This document shows, one piece after another, positions 1-10,564 of a stretch of 32,107 bases of DNA (positions are counted from its first letter, which is position 1; each line of letters begins with the position of its first letter). The stretch covers positions 1 to 32,107 of the forward strand of contig JAAANZ010000060.1 of the NCBI GenBank assembly GCA_009909065.1, read 5' to 3'. The notes beneath the pieces were generated by a model, which worked only from the letters and a program-made list of their open reading frames with translations, was not told the DNA's origin and ran no database searches. This stretch comes from Alphaproteobacteria bacterium. GTDB taxonomy: Bacteria > Pseudomonadota > Alphaproteobacteria > Caulobacterales > Hyphomonadaceae. The position numbers and the translations under genes were made by a program.

Positions 1-1
1 G

Positions 2-1045
2 CACGGAGCGGGACGGGCGGCGCGCCGGGTCGTCGAGCGCGCGCGCGAACAGGTCGGCGCAGCCATCGGCTCGCGCGCAGAGGATGTCACTTTCACCTCG
101 GGCGGGACGGAGGCCAATGCTCTCGCCCTGCACGGCACGGTGGCAGCGCTTGGCGGCGAGGCGACGCTTCTGGTCTCGGCGCTGGAACATGACGCGGTCA
201 CCCAGAATGCCGGGATATGCGGTGTTCCGGTCGAGACGGTCTATGCCGGCAGCGATGGCCGCATGTCCCTGGAAAGCCTCGAAGACAGGCTGGCCGCCTG
301 GGATCATGCCAAAAAGGGCACGCCCATCCTTGCACTGATGCTCGCCAACAATGAGACCGGCGTGATCCAGCCCGTGGCCGAGGCGGCGGCCCGGATTCGC
401 GAGGTGGGCGGGCTGACGCATTGCGACGCGGTCCAGGGGCTGGGCAAGCTCGCCATGTCGGTGGCCATGCTGGGCGTTGACTACCTTGCCCTGTCGGCCC
501 ACAAGGCCGGCGGTCCACAGGGTGCAGGCGCGCTCTGGCACCGGCCGGGCGCACCGCTGAAACCGGTGCTCATGGGCGGCGGGCAGGAGCGCAGCCTGCG
601 TTCGGGTACCGAGAATGTCGCCGGCATAGCCGGCTTCGGCGCGGCGGCAGAGGCCAGCCTGCGTGACCTGAAAACCCATGAAGCGCTGGGCGTGCACCGT
701 GACGGGCTGGAAGCGCGGCTGAAATCCGAAGCCGGCATTTCGGTGATGGGCGAGGGCGCCCCGCGCCTTGCCGGAACGTCCTGTTTTGCCCTGGAGGGGT
801 TCCGGGCCGAGACACAGGTCATGGCCATGGACCTCGAGGGGGTCGCCGTCTCGTCCGGGGCGGCGTGTTCTTCGGGAAAGGTGAAGCGATCACGTGTTCT
901 CGGCGCCATGGGCGTGTCCGACACCCTTGCAGAATGCGCGATACGCACCAGCTTTGGATGGACAACGCGGGCGGAGGATTTCGACGCCACCGCCGAGGCT
1001 TGGCTCAAGGCCGCCCGCCGCACGACACTGAAGGAGAGCGCCTGA
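2..1045 (+). CDS. Cysteine desulfurase (IscS/NifS type), 5' end outside the window
   Basis: PLP enzyme that takes sulfur from cysteine as an enzyme-bound persulfide and passes it to Fe-S assembly. The open frame enters at base 2, already inside the protein with [18 protein letters not shown], which matches the stretch after the N-terminal fifty to sixty residues of IscS-like proteins. The start therefore lies upstream. [12 protein letters not shown] (about 93-128) is the cofactor phosphate-binding region, [10 protein letters not shown] (about 497-526) carries the PLP lysine, and [15 protein letters not shown] (about 850-894) holds the persulfide cysteine with the longer loop of group I enzymes. 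The visible part is 347 residues and reaches a normal C-terminus. The stop is one base from the sufB start, so the two are co-transcribed. In alphaproteobacteria such a gene heads the suf operon. The group call is firm; the exact name (IscS-like or SufS1) is not. Confidence 0.93.
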   Translation, partial: HGAGRAARRVVERAREQVGAAIGSRAEDVTFTSGGTEANALALHGTVAALGGEATLLVSALEHDAVTQNAGICGVPVETVYAGSDGRMSLESLEDRLAAWDHAKKGTPILALMLANNETGVIQPVAEAAARIREVGGLTHCDAVQGLGKLAMSVAMLGVDYLALSAHKAGGPQGAGALWHRPGAPLKPVLMGGGQERSLRSGTENVAGIAGFGAAAEASLRDLKTHEALGVHRDGLEARLKSEAGISVMGEGAPRLAGTSCFALEGFRAETQVMAMDLEGVAVSSGAACSSGKVKRSRVLGAMGVSDTLAECAIRTSFGWTTRAEDFDATAEAWLKAARRTTLKESA

Positions 1046-1046
1046 C

Positions 1047-2573
<1,527 letters not shown>

Positions 2574-2582
2574 GCCCCGCAT

Positions 2583-2614
2583 CCGGCCGGGATACGCCAT
2601 TCTCTCACGGCCGG
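2583..2614 (+). terminator. Possible intrinsic terminator after sufB
   Basis: CCGGCCG (2583-2589) pairs perfectly with CGGCCGG (2608-2614) across an 18-base loop and is followed by TTTATCTCT. It starts ten bases after the sufB stop and overlaps the edge of the IS630 remnant. The T-run is short and the loop long, so this is a weak candidate. Confidence 0.4.
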
Positions 2615-3344
2615 TTTATCTCTGGGAGGGCCTTCTCGATCGGATTGGGATCGGGCGAGTAAAGCGGCAGGAACCAGACCCCTGAACCCGACTGGCGGAT
2701 GGGGCCGCGGGTATTCCTACCCGTGCGGCTGGCGAGCTTGCCCAGGATCAAGATGTCGCCCGGACGGGGGATCTCCAAGTGGGCCGGCTCGACACAGGTG
2801 AGCAAGGCCTCGCCCTGAATCGGCCCGTCAAACACGCAAGAGGTGGGCATCCCTTCAGCCCGAAGAGCGCCCAGGGGGCATTGTGCGCCAATGGCCATGT
2901 GGGACATTCCCCTTCAGACGCGTTCCGCGCCGCGAACCTCCCCGGACCAGGTCCATGTGGGTCTTGAGCCAGGTTTCATCGATCAACACCCGTCTTTCGG
3001 GATCGAGGCTGGCCTGCATCCGCAGCCCGCGTCTGCGGGCCATATCCGGGCGGGCCCGTTCACCGGCCAGAAGCGTTTTTTCAACTGGGCCCCTCGGCCT
3101 TCAGGAACCGCTGGACCGCATCGCGACCGACATGAACACCGCGTGCGGCCAGCAGGTCCCGCAGCCTGCTCAAGGTCAGATGCGGGGTTTTCTCGATGCC
3201 GGCGCGAATAAAAGCCAAGTACGGTGCGAGCAGAAACGGGCGATGCCCGCCCGTCTCGCCCGGGGCGAAGTTAGCGTTGGCAGCCTGAAGGCCTGCCCAC
3301 TTCACCACTGTCGTGGGAGCAATAGAAAAACGGGTCCCCGACAC
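2605..3344 (-). pseudogene. Decayed IS630-family transposase fragment
   Basis: Three adjacent minus-strand pieces in different frames together resemble one IS630 transposase. The N-terminal part (3344 to 3081) has TTVVKWAGLQ and LRDLLAARGVHVGRDAVQRF, a helix-turn-helix-type region. The middle (3043 to 2855) has ERRVLIDETWLKTHM with the first catalytic Asp. The C-terminal part (2907 to 2605) has WFLPLYSPDPNPIE with the final Glu. At least two frameshifts separate them. The second catalytic Asp, normally in a DN-type motif, is replaced in DILILGKLASRT. The extreme N-terminus and the region after the last Glu are missing, and I found no inverted repeats. The fragment abuts the peroxiredoxin stop codon on one side and lies thirty bases after sufB on the other. 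It accounts for the whole gap and is not related in sequence to the intact IS630 element at 21982. Confidence 0.85.
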
Positions 3345-3361
3345 TGCGGCGCACTGATGGT

Positions 3362-3991
3362 CTACTGAACCTCGGTCAGGCGCAGATACGGACGGATTTC
3401 TTCCCAGCCTTGCGGAAACTGGCCCTCGGCTTGCGCATCTGTCACCGAGGGGGGGATGATCACCTTTTCACCCGGCAGCCAGTCGGCCGGCGTCGCGATC
3501 ATGTGGCGGTCGCTCGACTGAAGGGCATCAATCACACGCAGGATTTCGTCGAAATTGCGTCCCACGCTCATGGGATAGGTCATTGTCAGGCGAATCTTCC
3601 TGTCGGGGTCGATGATGAAAACCGAGCGCACGGCCGCCGTCTCGCTCTCGCCCGGATGGATCATGTCATAGAGCTGGGCAACCTTGTGGTGTGCATCGGC
3701 GAGGATCGGAAACTGAAGGTCGCAATTCTGGGTGTCGTTGACATCCTCGATCCATTTCACATGCTCTTCCACCGTGTCGGTCGACAGGCCGAGCGGCTTG
3801 GTATTGCGTTTCTCGAACTGCGCCGCCAGTTGCGCCGTGCGACCCATCTCGGTCGTGCAGACCGGGGTGAAATCGGCCGGGTGGCTGAAGAAGAAGACCC
3901 AGCTGTCGCCGGCCCAGTCATACAACGTGATCTCGCCTTTCTGGGAGGCGATGGTGAAATTCGGGGCGGTGTCGCCGATCCTGAGTGACAT
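3362..3991 (-). CDS. 1-Cys peroxiredoxin (Prx6/AhpC-TSA type)
   Basis: Thiol peroxidase that reduces hydrogen peroxide, organic peroxides and possibly peroxynitrite in the cytoplasm. With the start at 3991 (MSLRIGDTAPNF) it has 209 residues, typical of the Prx6 group. The active site is SHPADFTPVCTTEMG, with the peroxidatic cysteine at residue 45; AVRSVFIIDPDRKIR and YPMSVGRNFDEILRVIDALQ are Prx6-group blocks. A second cysteine at about residue 90 is not at a standard resolving position. An upstream in-frame ATG at 4030 would add thirteen residues, but GGAGA about nine bases before 3991 favours the shorter form. The promoter region holds a palindrome (4071-4093) of the same design as those at the cyd and rrf2 promoters, so control by the Rrf2 regulator at 11535 is likely. 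The stop codon touches the IS630 remnant. Confidence 0.93.
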   Translation of the reverse strand: MSLRIGDTAPNFTIASQKGEITLYDWAGDSWVFFFSHPADFTPVCTTEMGRTAQLAAQFEKRNTKPLGLSTDTVEEHVKWIEDVNDTQNCDLQFPILADAHHKVAQLYDMIHPGESETAAVRSVFIIDPDRKIRLTMTYPMSVGRNFDEILRVIDALQSSDRHMIATPADWLPGEKVIIPPSVTDAQAEGQFPQGWEEIRPYLRLTEVQ

Positions 3992-4070
3992 TCTCTTTGT
4001 CTCCTTTGTCGTTGAGCGCCTGATGCGCATCAGTGGGGCGCGGCAGACCTGGCTTGCGCGCGCGGATTTT

Positions 4071-4093
4071 AAGTATCATTCAACGTGATACTT
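4071..4093. promoter_or_regulatory. 23-bp palindrome before the peroxiredoxin gene (Rrf2/NsrR-type operator)
   Basis: AAGTATCA (4071-4078) and TGATACTT (4086-4093) are perfect inverted 8-mers separated by seven bases. Read as 11-1-11 the half-sites are AAGTATCATTC and AAGTATCACGT. It lies 80-102 bases upstream of the peroxiredoxin start and about 60 bases beyond the cydC stop. The layout equals the known NsrR operator (two 11-base halves around one base) and matches the sites at 7507 and 12019. That the neighbouring Rrf2 protein binds here is inference. Confidence 0.65.
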
Positions 4094-4155
4094 TTGAAAT
4101 GAAACTTTCCGATGGGCGCCATTGGCCCGGCTTATGGTTCGCGAAGTGGCATCGA

Positions 4156-5808
4156 TCATCGCACTGGGACGCAAGGAAGCTCGATCGTCGCTGTTGTCGA
4201 TCGAAACCGGGGTTCGATTGCATGGACGATCACCAGAAGACTGCGTCCTTTTCCTGCGGCCCAGCGTTCAAGGTTTCCTGCGAGTTTGTCGGCCAGTTCC
4301 GTATCCAGTCCGGCCAGCGGCTCATCGAGTATCAGAAGTCGCGGATCGGCAATCAGGGCCCGAGCGATGGCGAGCCTGCGGAGCTCTCCCCCGGAAAAGG
4401 GATAGTCTCCCTCGGCAAATACGGTTTCAAGACCTCCCGGGGCCGCGTTCACGAAATCTTCCGCGCAAGCGGTCTTCAGAGCCCTTGCAATCTCCTGATC
4501 CCCGGCGAGCGGATTTGCCAGCCTCAGTTGGTCGATGAGCCGGCCCGGCAGAAAGGCGGGCAATTGCGGCGTATAGGCGACGTGCTCCAATATGTTGGCC
4601 ATTCGAATCCTGCCGGCCGGAACGCCGCGGTAAGTCAGCTGGCCGCCCGACATGGGTTGCAGGCGCATCAAAGTCTCGGCAAGTGTTGTCTTGCCACTTC
4701 CAGAGCGACCGACGAGCTGGACCAGATCGCCAGCCTCGATCCGGAAGCAGAGGGGACCAATGGGGTCGGCGCCAGCTGCCGGGGCGACCATCAGGTTCTC
4801 GGCGACGACCGGAAACACACCTGCCAGCGGCTCGGCGTCTTCAGCCGGCGGGTTCCAGTCGGCATCGGGTTGAGCGATCCGGCCTGCCAGCCGGCTTGCG
4901 GCCTGCTCGGAATCACTGGCTGAGCTGAGCACTGAAACCATCGACGCAGCCGCATCGAGCGCTGCGATGACAGCCAAGGCTGCCGCCACGCTGAGCGCCA
5001 TGTCCGCTTGCCCGATGACGCCACGCCAGATCAGGAACAGCGCAGCAAGCGCGCCGGCAAACCCGGTCAGAACGGAAGCACGCTGGAAGCGGATCTCGTT
5101 TCGCGCATCCGCCGCGAGCGCCGCCTCAAGCCGGTCCCGCGCGCGACCAGCCGCCGGCCCCACAGCATCCAACGTATCAAGTTCCACCACATTTTCGACC
5201 AGACGCGCGGTCTCCTCGCGGGCAGACCGCAAGAGCCCGGCTGACACTGCAGTGTCCGCCCGGTTCGCACGCACCATCCGCCAAGGTAGCACGCCGCCCG
5301 CGAAAAGGACCGCGCAAAGGGCGACCAGCCCGCCGAGCAGGTCCGCGGCAAAGGCGAAACCAAGCGCGACCGCTGCGCTGGCGGCAATCGCGAAAAGCGG
5401 ACTGATTACCCTAAGAAACCCCGCCTCAGTGGCATCGACATCATCGGTGATGGCTGACAGGTCCGCTGCTGCCATCGGTGCGAATCCGCGACGGCTGCGC
5501 GCCGCGGCGGCAAAGAGCTGCGGGCGCAGCCGGGCCGACAAACCCAGCGTGGCATCATGGCCGACAAGCTGTTCGCCATATCGTGCCAGCACTCTTGCAA
5601 AGGCGCTCGCGCGCACACCCGCGCTGGGATAAAGATGGTTGAAGGCGTGACCTCCACCCGATAGCCCCGCCAGCGCGGCCGCGGTGAGGAACCAACCCGA
5701 CAGGCCGAGCAGGATCACCCCCGATGCCCCCGCTGCGGCTGACAGGATCAGCGCAAGCATCAGGCGCCCTTTGGCGGGCCGGCCGAGGAGGCGCCAGAGC
5801 TCAAGCAT
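4156..5808 (-). CDS. cydC: CydC subunit of the CydDC ABC exporter
   Basis: Half of the heterodimeric CydDC ABC transporter, an inner-membrane complex needed to assemble cytochrome bd and to keep periplasmic thiol balance. It has an N-terminal six-helix transmembrane domain (about residues 15-300) followed by an ATPase domain: Walker A GRSGSGKTT near 367-375, signature FSGGELRRLAIARAL near 471 and Walker B LLILDEP near 491. The 550-residue length fits the family. The start is ATG at 5808, which overlaps the cydD stop (ATGCTTGA) and has GGAG seven bases upstream; a TTG at 5814 is possible but badly spaced. It is translationally coupled to cydD. The gene ends 164 bases from the peroxiredoxin start. 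Confidence 0.93.
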   Translation of the reverse strand: MLELWRLLGRPAKGRLMLALILSAAAGASGVILLGLSGWFLTAAALAGLSGGGHAFNHLYPSAGVRASAFARVLARYGEQLVGHDATLGLSARLRPQLFAAAARSRRGFAPMAAADLSAITDDVDATEAGFLRVISPLFAIAASAAVALGFAFAADLLGGLVALCAVLFAGGVLPWRMVRANRADTAVSAGLLRSAREETARLVENVVELDTLDAVGPAAGRARDRLEAALAADARNEIRFQRASVLTGFAGALAALFLIWRGVIGQADMALSVAAALAVIAALDAAASMVSVLSSASDSEQAASRLAGRIAQPDADWNPPAEDAEPLAGVFPVVAENLMVAPAAGADPIGPLCFRIEAGDLVQLVGRSGSGKTTLAETLMRLQPMSGGQLTYRGVPAGRIRMANILEHVAYTPQLPAFLPGRLIDQLRLANPLAGDQEIARALKTACAEDFVNAAPGGLETVFAEGDYPFSGGELRRLAIARALIADPRLLILDEPLAGLDTELADKLAGNLERWAAGKGRSLLVIVHAIEPRFRSTTATIELPCVPVR

Positions 5809-7486
5809 CGACAATCTCCGCTGGCCCGGTGGTCAGGGCAAAACACGTGTCGGCGGCGGCCTTCAATTCAGGGGAATGGGTCGCGAGCAATACGGTCCGG
5901 CCGGGTGCGATGCCACGTAACAGGGCCATGAACTCTCCCTCGGCTGCCGCGTCGAGATGGGCTGCCGGCTCGTCAAGCAGAAGCAGAGGCGCCTGCCGCA
6001 GAAGGGCGCGCGCGAGGGCCACCCGCTGGCGCTGGCCACCTGAGAGGCCCGCACCGAAGCGGCCCAGGTGACGCGCCAGCTCATCTGATTGTCGTCCTGC
6101 ATCATCGATCAGACCGGCCGTGAGGGCCGCCCGCGCAACGGCTTCCCGCGACGCGCCCGGAGATGCAATGGAGATATTTTCAGTGATTGTGCCTTCCATC
6201 AGCCAAGGCGCCTGACCGATATAAGCAGCGCTGTCGGCAAGGCTCTCGGCCCCCTGAAAGCAGTCTCCATCCACACAAATCCGGCCCGCCAGTGGCCGGA
6301 CATGGCCGAGAAGCGCCAGCAAGGCAGTTGACTTGCCGCTGCCGGACGGGCCGGTCAGCACGGTGATTTCGCCCGGTCGGGCGGTGAAGCTGAGTTCCTC
6401 GATTCCGATCGTGCCATCCGGCCATTCCAGGCAGACCTTGTCGAATATGATCAGGGGCGCCTGCTCAAGCCACGCGCGGCGCGTCGCCAGAACAGGCCTG
6501 TGCGAAAGCCATCCAGCCAGGAAGCCGGCGGCGGCCGCCGCGTCAGTGCGGTCATGATGCAGGCTCGACAGCCGCCGGATCGGTGCGAAGAACTCCGGCG
6601 CCAGGAGAAGCGCGGCGAGGCCTTCGCTCAGTGTCAACGTTTCTCCGGTGGCAAACGGGAAAATCCCCAGGAGCTTGAAACCGACATAAACGGCGACCAG
6701 GGCGATCGACACGGAGGTGAAGAACTCCAGCACCGCGGTCGACAGGAAAGCCACACGCAGGATCGCCAGGGTGCGCTCGCGCAGGGCCTGCGAGCGCGCA
6801 GCGATCTCTTCGCTTTGCCGGCCAACCGCGCGGAATGAACGGATCAGTCCGGACTGGGCGGCGCGTGACTGGAAATCGCCCGACAATTGGTCGAGCGCAG
6901 ATTGCTGCGCGCGGGCCTGCGCGGCTGTTCCACTGGCGGTCAGCCAGATGAAGACCGGGAGCACCATCACCGAGACCAGCAAAAGTGCGGCAGCAAGCCA
7001 GGATTGCGTGGCAACCGCGAGAAGAACAAGGACAGGGCCGGCAACCGACAGCCGGATACCCGGCTGCCAGCGCGCGGCATGGCCGTGAAGCTGGCCGGTG
7101 CGGTCGATGATCTGGCTGGTGCGCGCGCCATGTGTGTCGCCGCTCAGCCAGCCTGGCCCGCGTTCGGCCACGCCGCGGAGAATTTCCGCGCGTGCCTGAG
7201 AGACCATCAGCCGACCCGCCAAGCTTAACTGGCCCTCTGCGAACCAGCCCGAGACCGCACGAGCGAAAGCGCCGAAAAGGGCGATCAGGAGGCCGTGATG
7301 GGCTGTGTTTCCGCTGGCTGCGCCGCCCACCAGGGTCGCGACACCGAATGCCATGGCGATCCAGCCGCCAATACCGGTCAGTTGCAGGACGAGACCATAG
7401 TGCATGGCGCGGCGGGCCGGGCGAGCCCAGCGCCGCAGCGCCTCGCGTCCCGAATTGTCCTTCGAACCAGCCGCTGTTCCTGTCAT
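5801..7486 (-). CDS. cydD: CydD subunit of the CydDC ABC exporter
   Basis: Partner of CydC in the exporter required for cytochrome bd maturation. The 561-residue protein has a basic N-terminus, a transmembrane domain (about 30-320) and an ATPase domain with Walker A GPSGSGKSTALLALL near 375, signature LSGGQRQRVALARAL and Walker B LLLLDEP, then the switch histidine in LLATHSPE. It is the first gene of the leftward unit, as cydD is in most cydDC pairs, and ends in an 8-base overlap with cydC. ATG at 7486 is the first usable start. It is divergent from cydA across 127 bases. A palindrome at 7507-7529 contains a perfect TATAAT reading toward cydD, so cydDC and cydABX are probably controlled together. 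Which paralogue is D and which C rests on gene order and length. Confidence 0.92.
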   Translation of the reverse strand: MTGTAAGSKDNSGREALRRWARPARRAMHYGLVLQLTGIGGWIAMAFGVATLVGGAASGNTAHHGLLIALFGAFARAVSGWFAEGQLSLAGRLMVSQARAEILRGVAERGPGWLSGDTHGARTSQIIDRTGQLHGHAARWQPGIRLSVAGPVLVLLAVATQSWLAAALLLVSVMVLPVFIWLTASGTAAQARAQQSALDQLSGDFQSRAAQSGLIRSFRAVGRQSEEIAARSQALRERTLAILRVAFLSTAVLEFFTSVSIALVAVYVGFKLLGIFPFATGETLTLSEGLAALLLAPEFFAPIRRLSSLHHDRTDAAAAAGFLAGWLSHRPVLATRRAWLEQAPLIIFDKVCLEWPDGTIGIEELSFTARPGEITVLTGPSGSGKSTALLALLGHVRPLAGRICVDGDCFQGAESLADSAAYIGQAPWLMEGTITENISIASPGASREAVARAALTAGLIDDAGRQSDELARHLGRFGAGLSGGQRQRVALARALLRQAPLLLLDEPAAHLDAAAEGEFMALLRGIAPGRTVLLATHSPELKAAADTCFALTTGPAEIVDA

Positions 7487-7506
7487 GAGCGTGAATTGGG
7501 GGTTTT

Positions 7507-7529
7507 AAGTGTGATTATATATGCGACTT
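7507..7529. promoter_or_regulatory. 23-bp operator in the cydD/cydA divergent promoter
   Basis: AAGTGTGATTA (7507-7517), one T, then ATATGCGACTT (7519-7529). Read inward on both strands the halves are AAGTGTGATTA and AAGTCGCATAT, agreeing at six of eleven positions and in the AAGT...AT skeleton of the sites at 4071 and 12019. On the minus strand the site contains TATAAT (7514-7519), a consensus -10 toward cydD, so a protein bound here would block that promoter. Distances are 21-43 bases to the cydD start and 85-107 to the cydA start. Confidence 0.62.
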
Positions 7530-7613
7530 TTTGTGCAATCGAATCTGCCGGAGCCCACCGATACCTAACAGGCGACCCGCTTCGACCGGACCGACGGATC
7601 AGGAGACCTCATC

Positions 7614-9218
7614 ATGCCCGACCTTCTCGTCGCCGATCTTTCGCGCTGGCAGTTTGCGCTGACGGCCATGTACCACTTTCTTTTCGTCCCGCTGACGCTG
7701 GGCCTGTCGATGATGCTTGTCATCATGGAAGGCGCCTATGTCATGACCGGCAAGGAAGTCTGGAAGAAGATCACCAAATTCTGGGCGACCTTGTTCGGGA
7801 TCAATTTCGTCCTCGGTGTCGCGACGGGCATCACCATGGAGTTCGAGTTCGGCACCAACTGGGCCTATTACTCGCATTATGTCGGCGACATCTTTGGTGC
7901 GCCGCTCGCGATTGAAGGACTGATGGCCTTCTTTCTCGAAGCGACCATGGTCGGGCTGATGTTCTTTGGCTGGGACAAGCTCTCGCGACCAGCCCACTGG
8001 ATGGTCACCTTCCTTGTCGCCCTGGGATCGAACCTGTCTGCACTGTGGATCCTGATCGCCAATGGCTGGATGCAGCATCCTGTCGGATCGGCGTTCAATC
8101 CGGAAACCATGCGGATGGAAGTCAACAATTTCATGGAGGTGTTGTTCAATCCGGTCGCGCAGGCCAAATTCGTTCACACTGTGTCGGCCGGCTATGTCAC
8201 CGCAGCGGCTTTCGTGCTCGCGGTGTCGGCCTGGTACCTGTTGAGGGGACGCCATGTCGGCCTGGCCAAGCGCTCGATCATGGTTGCCTCTTCATTCGGT
8301 ATCTTGTCGGCCGCCTCCGTCATCGTGCTCGGCGATGAGAGCGGGTATATCGACGGTGAAAACCAGAAGTTCAAACTCGCCGCCATGGAAGCAATGTGGG
8401 AGACCGAAGAGGCTCCGGCTTCCTTTACCCTGGTCGGCTGGCCGGACCGAGAAGCGCGCGAGACCCATTTCGCGGTCGAAATTCCCTATGTCCTCGGGCT
8501 GATCGCCACACGTTCGCTGGACAAGGAAGTTGAAGGGATCGAAGACCTTGTCGATCAGGCGCGCGCAAGGATTGTCAATGGGATCGCAGCTTATGACGCG
8601 CTGCAGCGCATTCGAGAGAACCCGGATGACGCGGCTGCACAGGAGGCCTTTGCGGCCACGCGCACCGATCTCGGCCATGGCCTCCTGCTGACGCGCTATG
8701 TCGAGGACCCCCGCGACGCAACACAGGCCCATATTGAAGCTGCCGCTGACGGTCTCGTTCCGAATGTGGCCCTCACTTTCTGGGGCTTCCGGTTCATGGT
8801 TGGTATCGGGTTCCTGTTTCTCGCCATCTTCGCGCTCGGCTTCTATTTCATGAATATCCGGCGCAATATCCCGAAATGGTATCTGCGCGGCGCCGTCCTC
8901 GCGGCCCCGCTTCCCTGGATCGCTGCGGAATTCGGCTGGATCGTCGCCGAAGTCGGCCGCCAGCCATGGATCATTGATGGGGTCCTGCCGACGCATCTGG
9001 GTGTGTCCAGCCTCTCGGCAGCACAGGTCATCACGACAATGGTCGGTTTCACGGCGATTTATGGCCTGCTGCTCTTCATCGAGATGAAGCTGATGCTGCG
9101 GGCCATCCGGCTCGGCCCGGGCGGCGGCGCCGTTGTCCCGCTAGACGGTGGCGGAATCTCCGATGCGATCGGTATCGCCCGTCCGGCCGCGCCCCACGCA
9201 GACCCGTTCGACAAATAG
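7614..9218 (+). CDS. cydA: Cytochrome bd quinol oxidase subunit I
   Basis: Catalytic subunit of cytochrome bd, an inner-membrane oxidase that oxidises quinol and reduces oxygen with high affinity, and is known in other bacteria for resistance to NO and peroxide. The 534-residue protein carries the haem ligands: His21 (AMYHFLF), His188 (KFVHTVSAGY) and Met395 (GFRFMVGIGF). GWIVAEVGRQPW (441-452) is the family signature. The quinol loop begins with KLAAMEAMWET (254-264) and runs to about residue 385, so this is the long Q-loop (L) type, as in E. coli bd-I. ATG at 7614 follows AGGAGA by nine bases. It heads the rightward unit cydA-cydB-cydX and two further genes. The promoter shares a palindrome with cydD. 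Confidence 0.97.
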   Translation: MPDLLVADLSRWQFALTAMYHFLFVPLTLGLSMMLVIMEGAYVMTGKEVWKKITKFWATLFGINFVLGVATGITMEFEFGTNWAYYSHYVGDIFGAPLAIEGLMAFFLEATMVGLMFFGWDKLSRPAHWMVTFLVALGSNLSALWILIANGWMQHPVGSAFNPETMRMEVNNFMEVLFNPVAQAKFVHTVSAGYVTAAAFVLAVSAWYLLRGRHVGLAKRSIMVASSFGILSAASVIVLGDESGYIDGENQKFKLAAMEAMWETEEAPASFTLVGWPDREARETHFAVEIPYVLGLIATRSLDKEVEGIEDLVDQARARIVNGIAAYDALQRIRENPDDAAAQEAFAATRTDLGHGLLLTRYVEDPRDATQAHIEAAADGLVPNVALTFWGFRFMVGIGFLFLAIFALGFYFMNIRRNIPKWYLRGAVLAAPLPWIAAEFGWIVAEVGRQPWIIDGVLPTHLGVSSLSAAQVITTMVGFTAIYGLLLFIEMKLMLRAIRLGPGGGAVVPLDGGGISDAIGIARPAAPHADPFDK

Positions 9219-9228
9219 GAGCCGCAAA

Positions 9229-10392
9229 ATGGAAATCCCTCTCGATTTCGGCACGCTCAAAGTCATCTGGTGGGGGCTTCTGGGCATCCTCCTGCTCGGC
9301 TTCGCCCTGACCGACGGCTACGATCTCGGTGTCGCCTCGCTCCTGCCATTTGTCGCGCGCAGGGATGAGGAGCGCCGTCTCGTCATCAATTCCATCGGAC
9401 CGATGTGGGAAGGCCACCAGGTCTGGTTCATCCTCGGCGGGGGCGCCATCTTCGCCGCCTGGCCGCTGGTCTATGCCGTCAGCTTTTCCGGCTTTTATAT
9501 CGCCATGTTCGTCGTGCTTGCGGCCCTGATTCTGCGACCTGTCGGGTTCAAGTACCGCTCGAAACTGGAAGACAGGGCCTGGCGTTCACGCTGGGACTGG
9601 GCGCTGTTCATCGGCGGTTTCGTCCCGGCACTGATCTTCGGTGTCGCTGTCGGCAATGCCATGCTTGGGGTCCCCTTTCAGCTCGACCCCACGATGCGCA
9701 TGAGCTATGAGGGCGGCCTCTTCACGGGATTCATAGCTCTTTTGCGCCCCTTCGCACTGGTCGCCGGCCTGCTTTCGGTCAGCATGCTGGTCATGCACGG
9801 CGCCGGCTGGCTGGTCATCAAGCTCGAAAAGGGGATTGTGCGCGACCGGGCAGCGGCGCTCGGCGCCTGGGCGGCGCTTGCGAGCTTGGTTCTTTTCGCC
9901 GCTGGAGGCGTCCTGCTCTATCTGAATGTCGATGGCTACACGATCACCAGCGAAGTGGACATGCAGGCGCTGCCGAACCCGCTGCGCAAGGAGGTCGAGA
10001 TCGTTCCAGCCGGATGGCTTGCCAATTATGGCCGCTTTCCCTGGATGCTGATCGCCCCGGCGCTCGGCCTTGCCGGCCCGCTCGTCGCCTTCTTCGCCCT
10101 GCGCGCGCGCTCCGAAATGGCGATGGTGGGATCGGCCGCGGGCGTGAGCGGGGTCATCCTTTCGGTCGGCGCCTCGATGTTTCCCTTTATCCTGCCAAGC
10201 TCCCTCGACCCGCAGTCCAGCCTGACCGTATGGGACAGCTCGTCGAGCCATTTCACATTGTTCTTCATGCTCGTCATGGTCACAATCTTCGTCCCGATGA
10301 TCCTCTACTACACGGCCTGGGTCTACAAGGTGCTCTGGGGACGGGTCACGACCGAGGAAGCCACCGGTGCCGACGGCGGGCACGCCTACTGA
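9229..10392 (+). CDS. cydB: Cytochrome bd quinol oxidase subunit II
   Basis: Second large subunit of cytochrome bd, forming a pseudo-symmetric dimer with CydA in the inner membrane. Start at 9229 (MEIPLDFGTLKVIWWGLLG), with GGAG nine bases upstream and ten bases after the cydA stop; 387 residues is normal. Several hydrophobic segments are visible, with family motifs LLGFALTDGYDLG near residues 22-34, IGPMWEGHQVWFILGGGA near 56-73, FILPSSLDPQSSLTVWDSS and a C-terminal ILYYTAWVYKVLWG. A longer in-frame reading from 9148 overlaps cydA and is not needed. It is followed sixteen bases later by cydX. Confidence 0.97.
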   Translation: MEIPLDFGTLKVIWWGLLGILLLGFALTDGYDLGVASLLPFVARRDEERRLVINSIGPMWEGHQVWFILGGGAIFAAWPLVYAVSFSGFYIAMFVVLAALILRPVGFKYRSKLEDRAWRSRWDWALFIGGFVPALIFGVAVGNAMLGVPFQLDPTMRMSYEGGLFTGFIALLRPFALVAGLLSVSMLVMHGAGWLVIKLEKGIVRDRAAALGAWAALASLVLFAAGGVLLYLNVDGYTITSEVDMQALPNPLRKEVEIVPAGWLANYGRFPWMLIAPALGLAGPLVAFFALRARSEMAMVGSAAGVSGVILSVGASMFPFILPSSLDPQSSLTVWDSSSSHFTLFFMLVMVTIFVPMILYYTAWVYKVLWGRVTTEEATGADGGHAY

Positions 10393-10408
10393 TCAAGGAG
10401 ACCCAACC

Positions 10409-10564
10409 ATGTGGTATTTCGCCTGGATTCTCGGCCTCGGGCTCGCGCTGACCTTTGGCATCCTGAACGCGCTCTGGAACGAGTTTTCCGAAGAAGCCCG
10501 GGCCTGCGACGATGTCGATTGCGATCCTGTCGCGAATGCTGAAAGGATCGCCGATCATGGCTGA
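10409..10564 (+). CDS. cydX: CydX small subunit of cytochrome bd
   Basis: Single-helix accessory subunit that stabilises the haems of cytochrome bd. The 51-residue protein opens with MWYFAWILGLGLALTFGILN, almost the same as E. coli CydX, followed by a glutamate-containing juxtamembrane segment (NEFSEEA). The tail is longer than in the 37-residue E. coli protein and holds two cysteines (33 and 38) in an acidic stretch, CDDVDC. AAGGAG lies ten bases upstream of the ATG at 10409. Its last eight bases overlap the start of the ferritin-like gene (ATGGCTGA), so translation of the two is probably coupled. Confidence 0.92.
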   Translation: MWYFAWILGLGLALTFGILNALWNEFSEEARACDDVDCDPVANAERIADHG

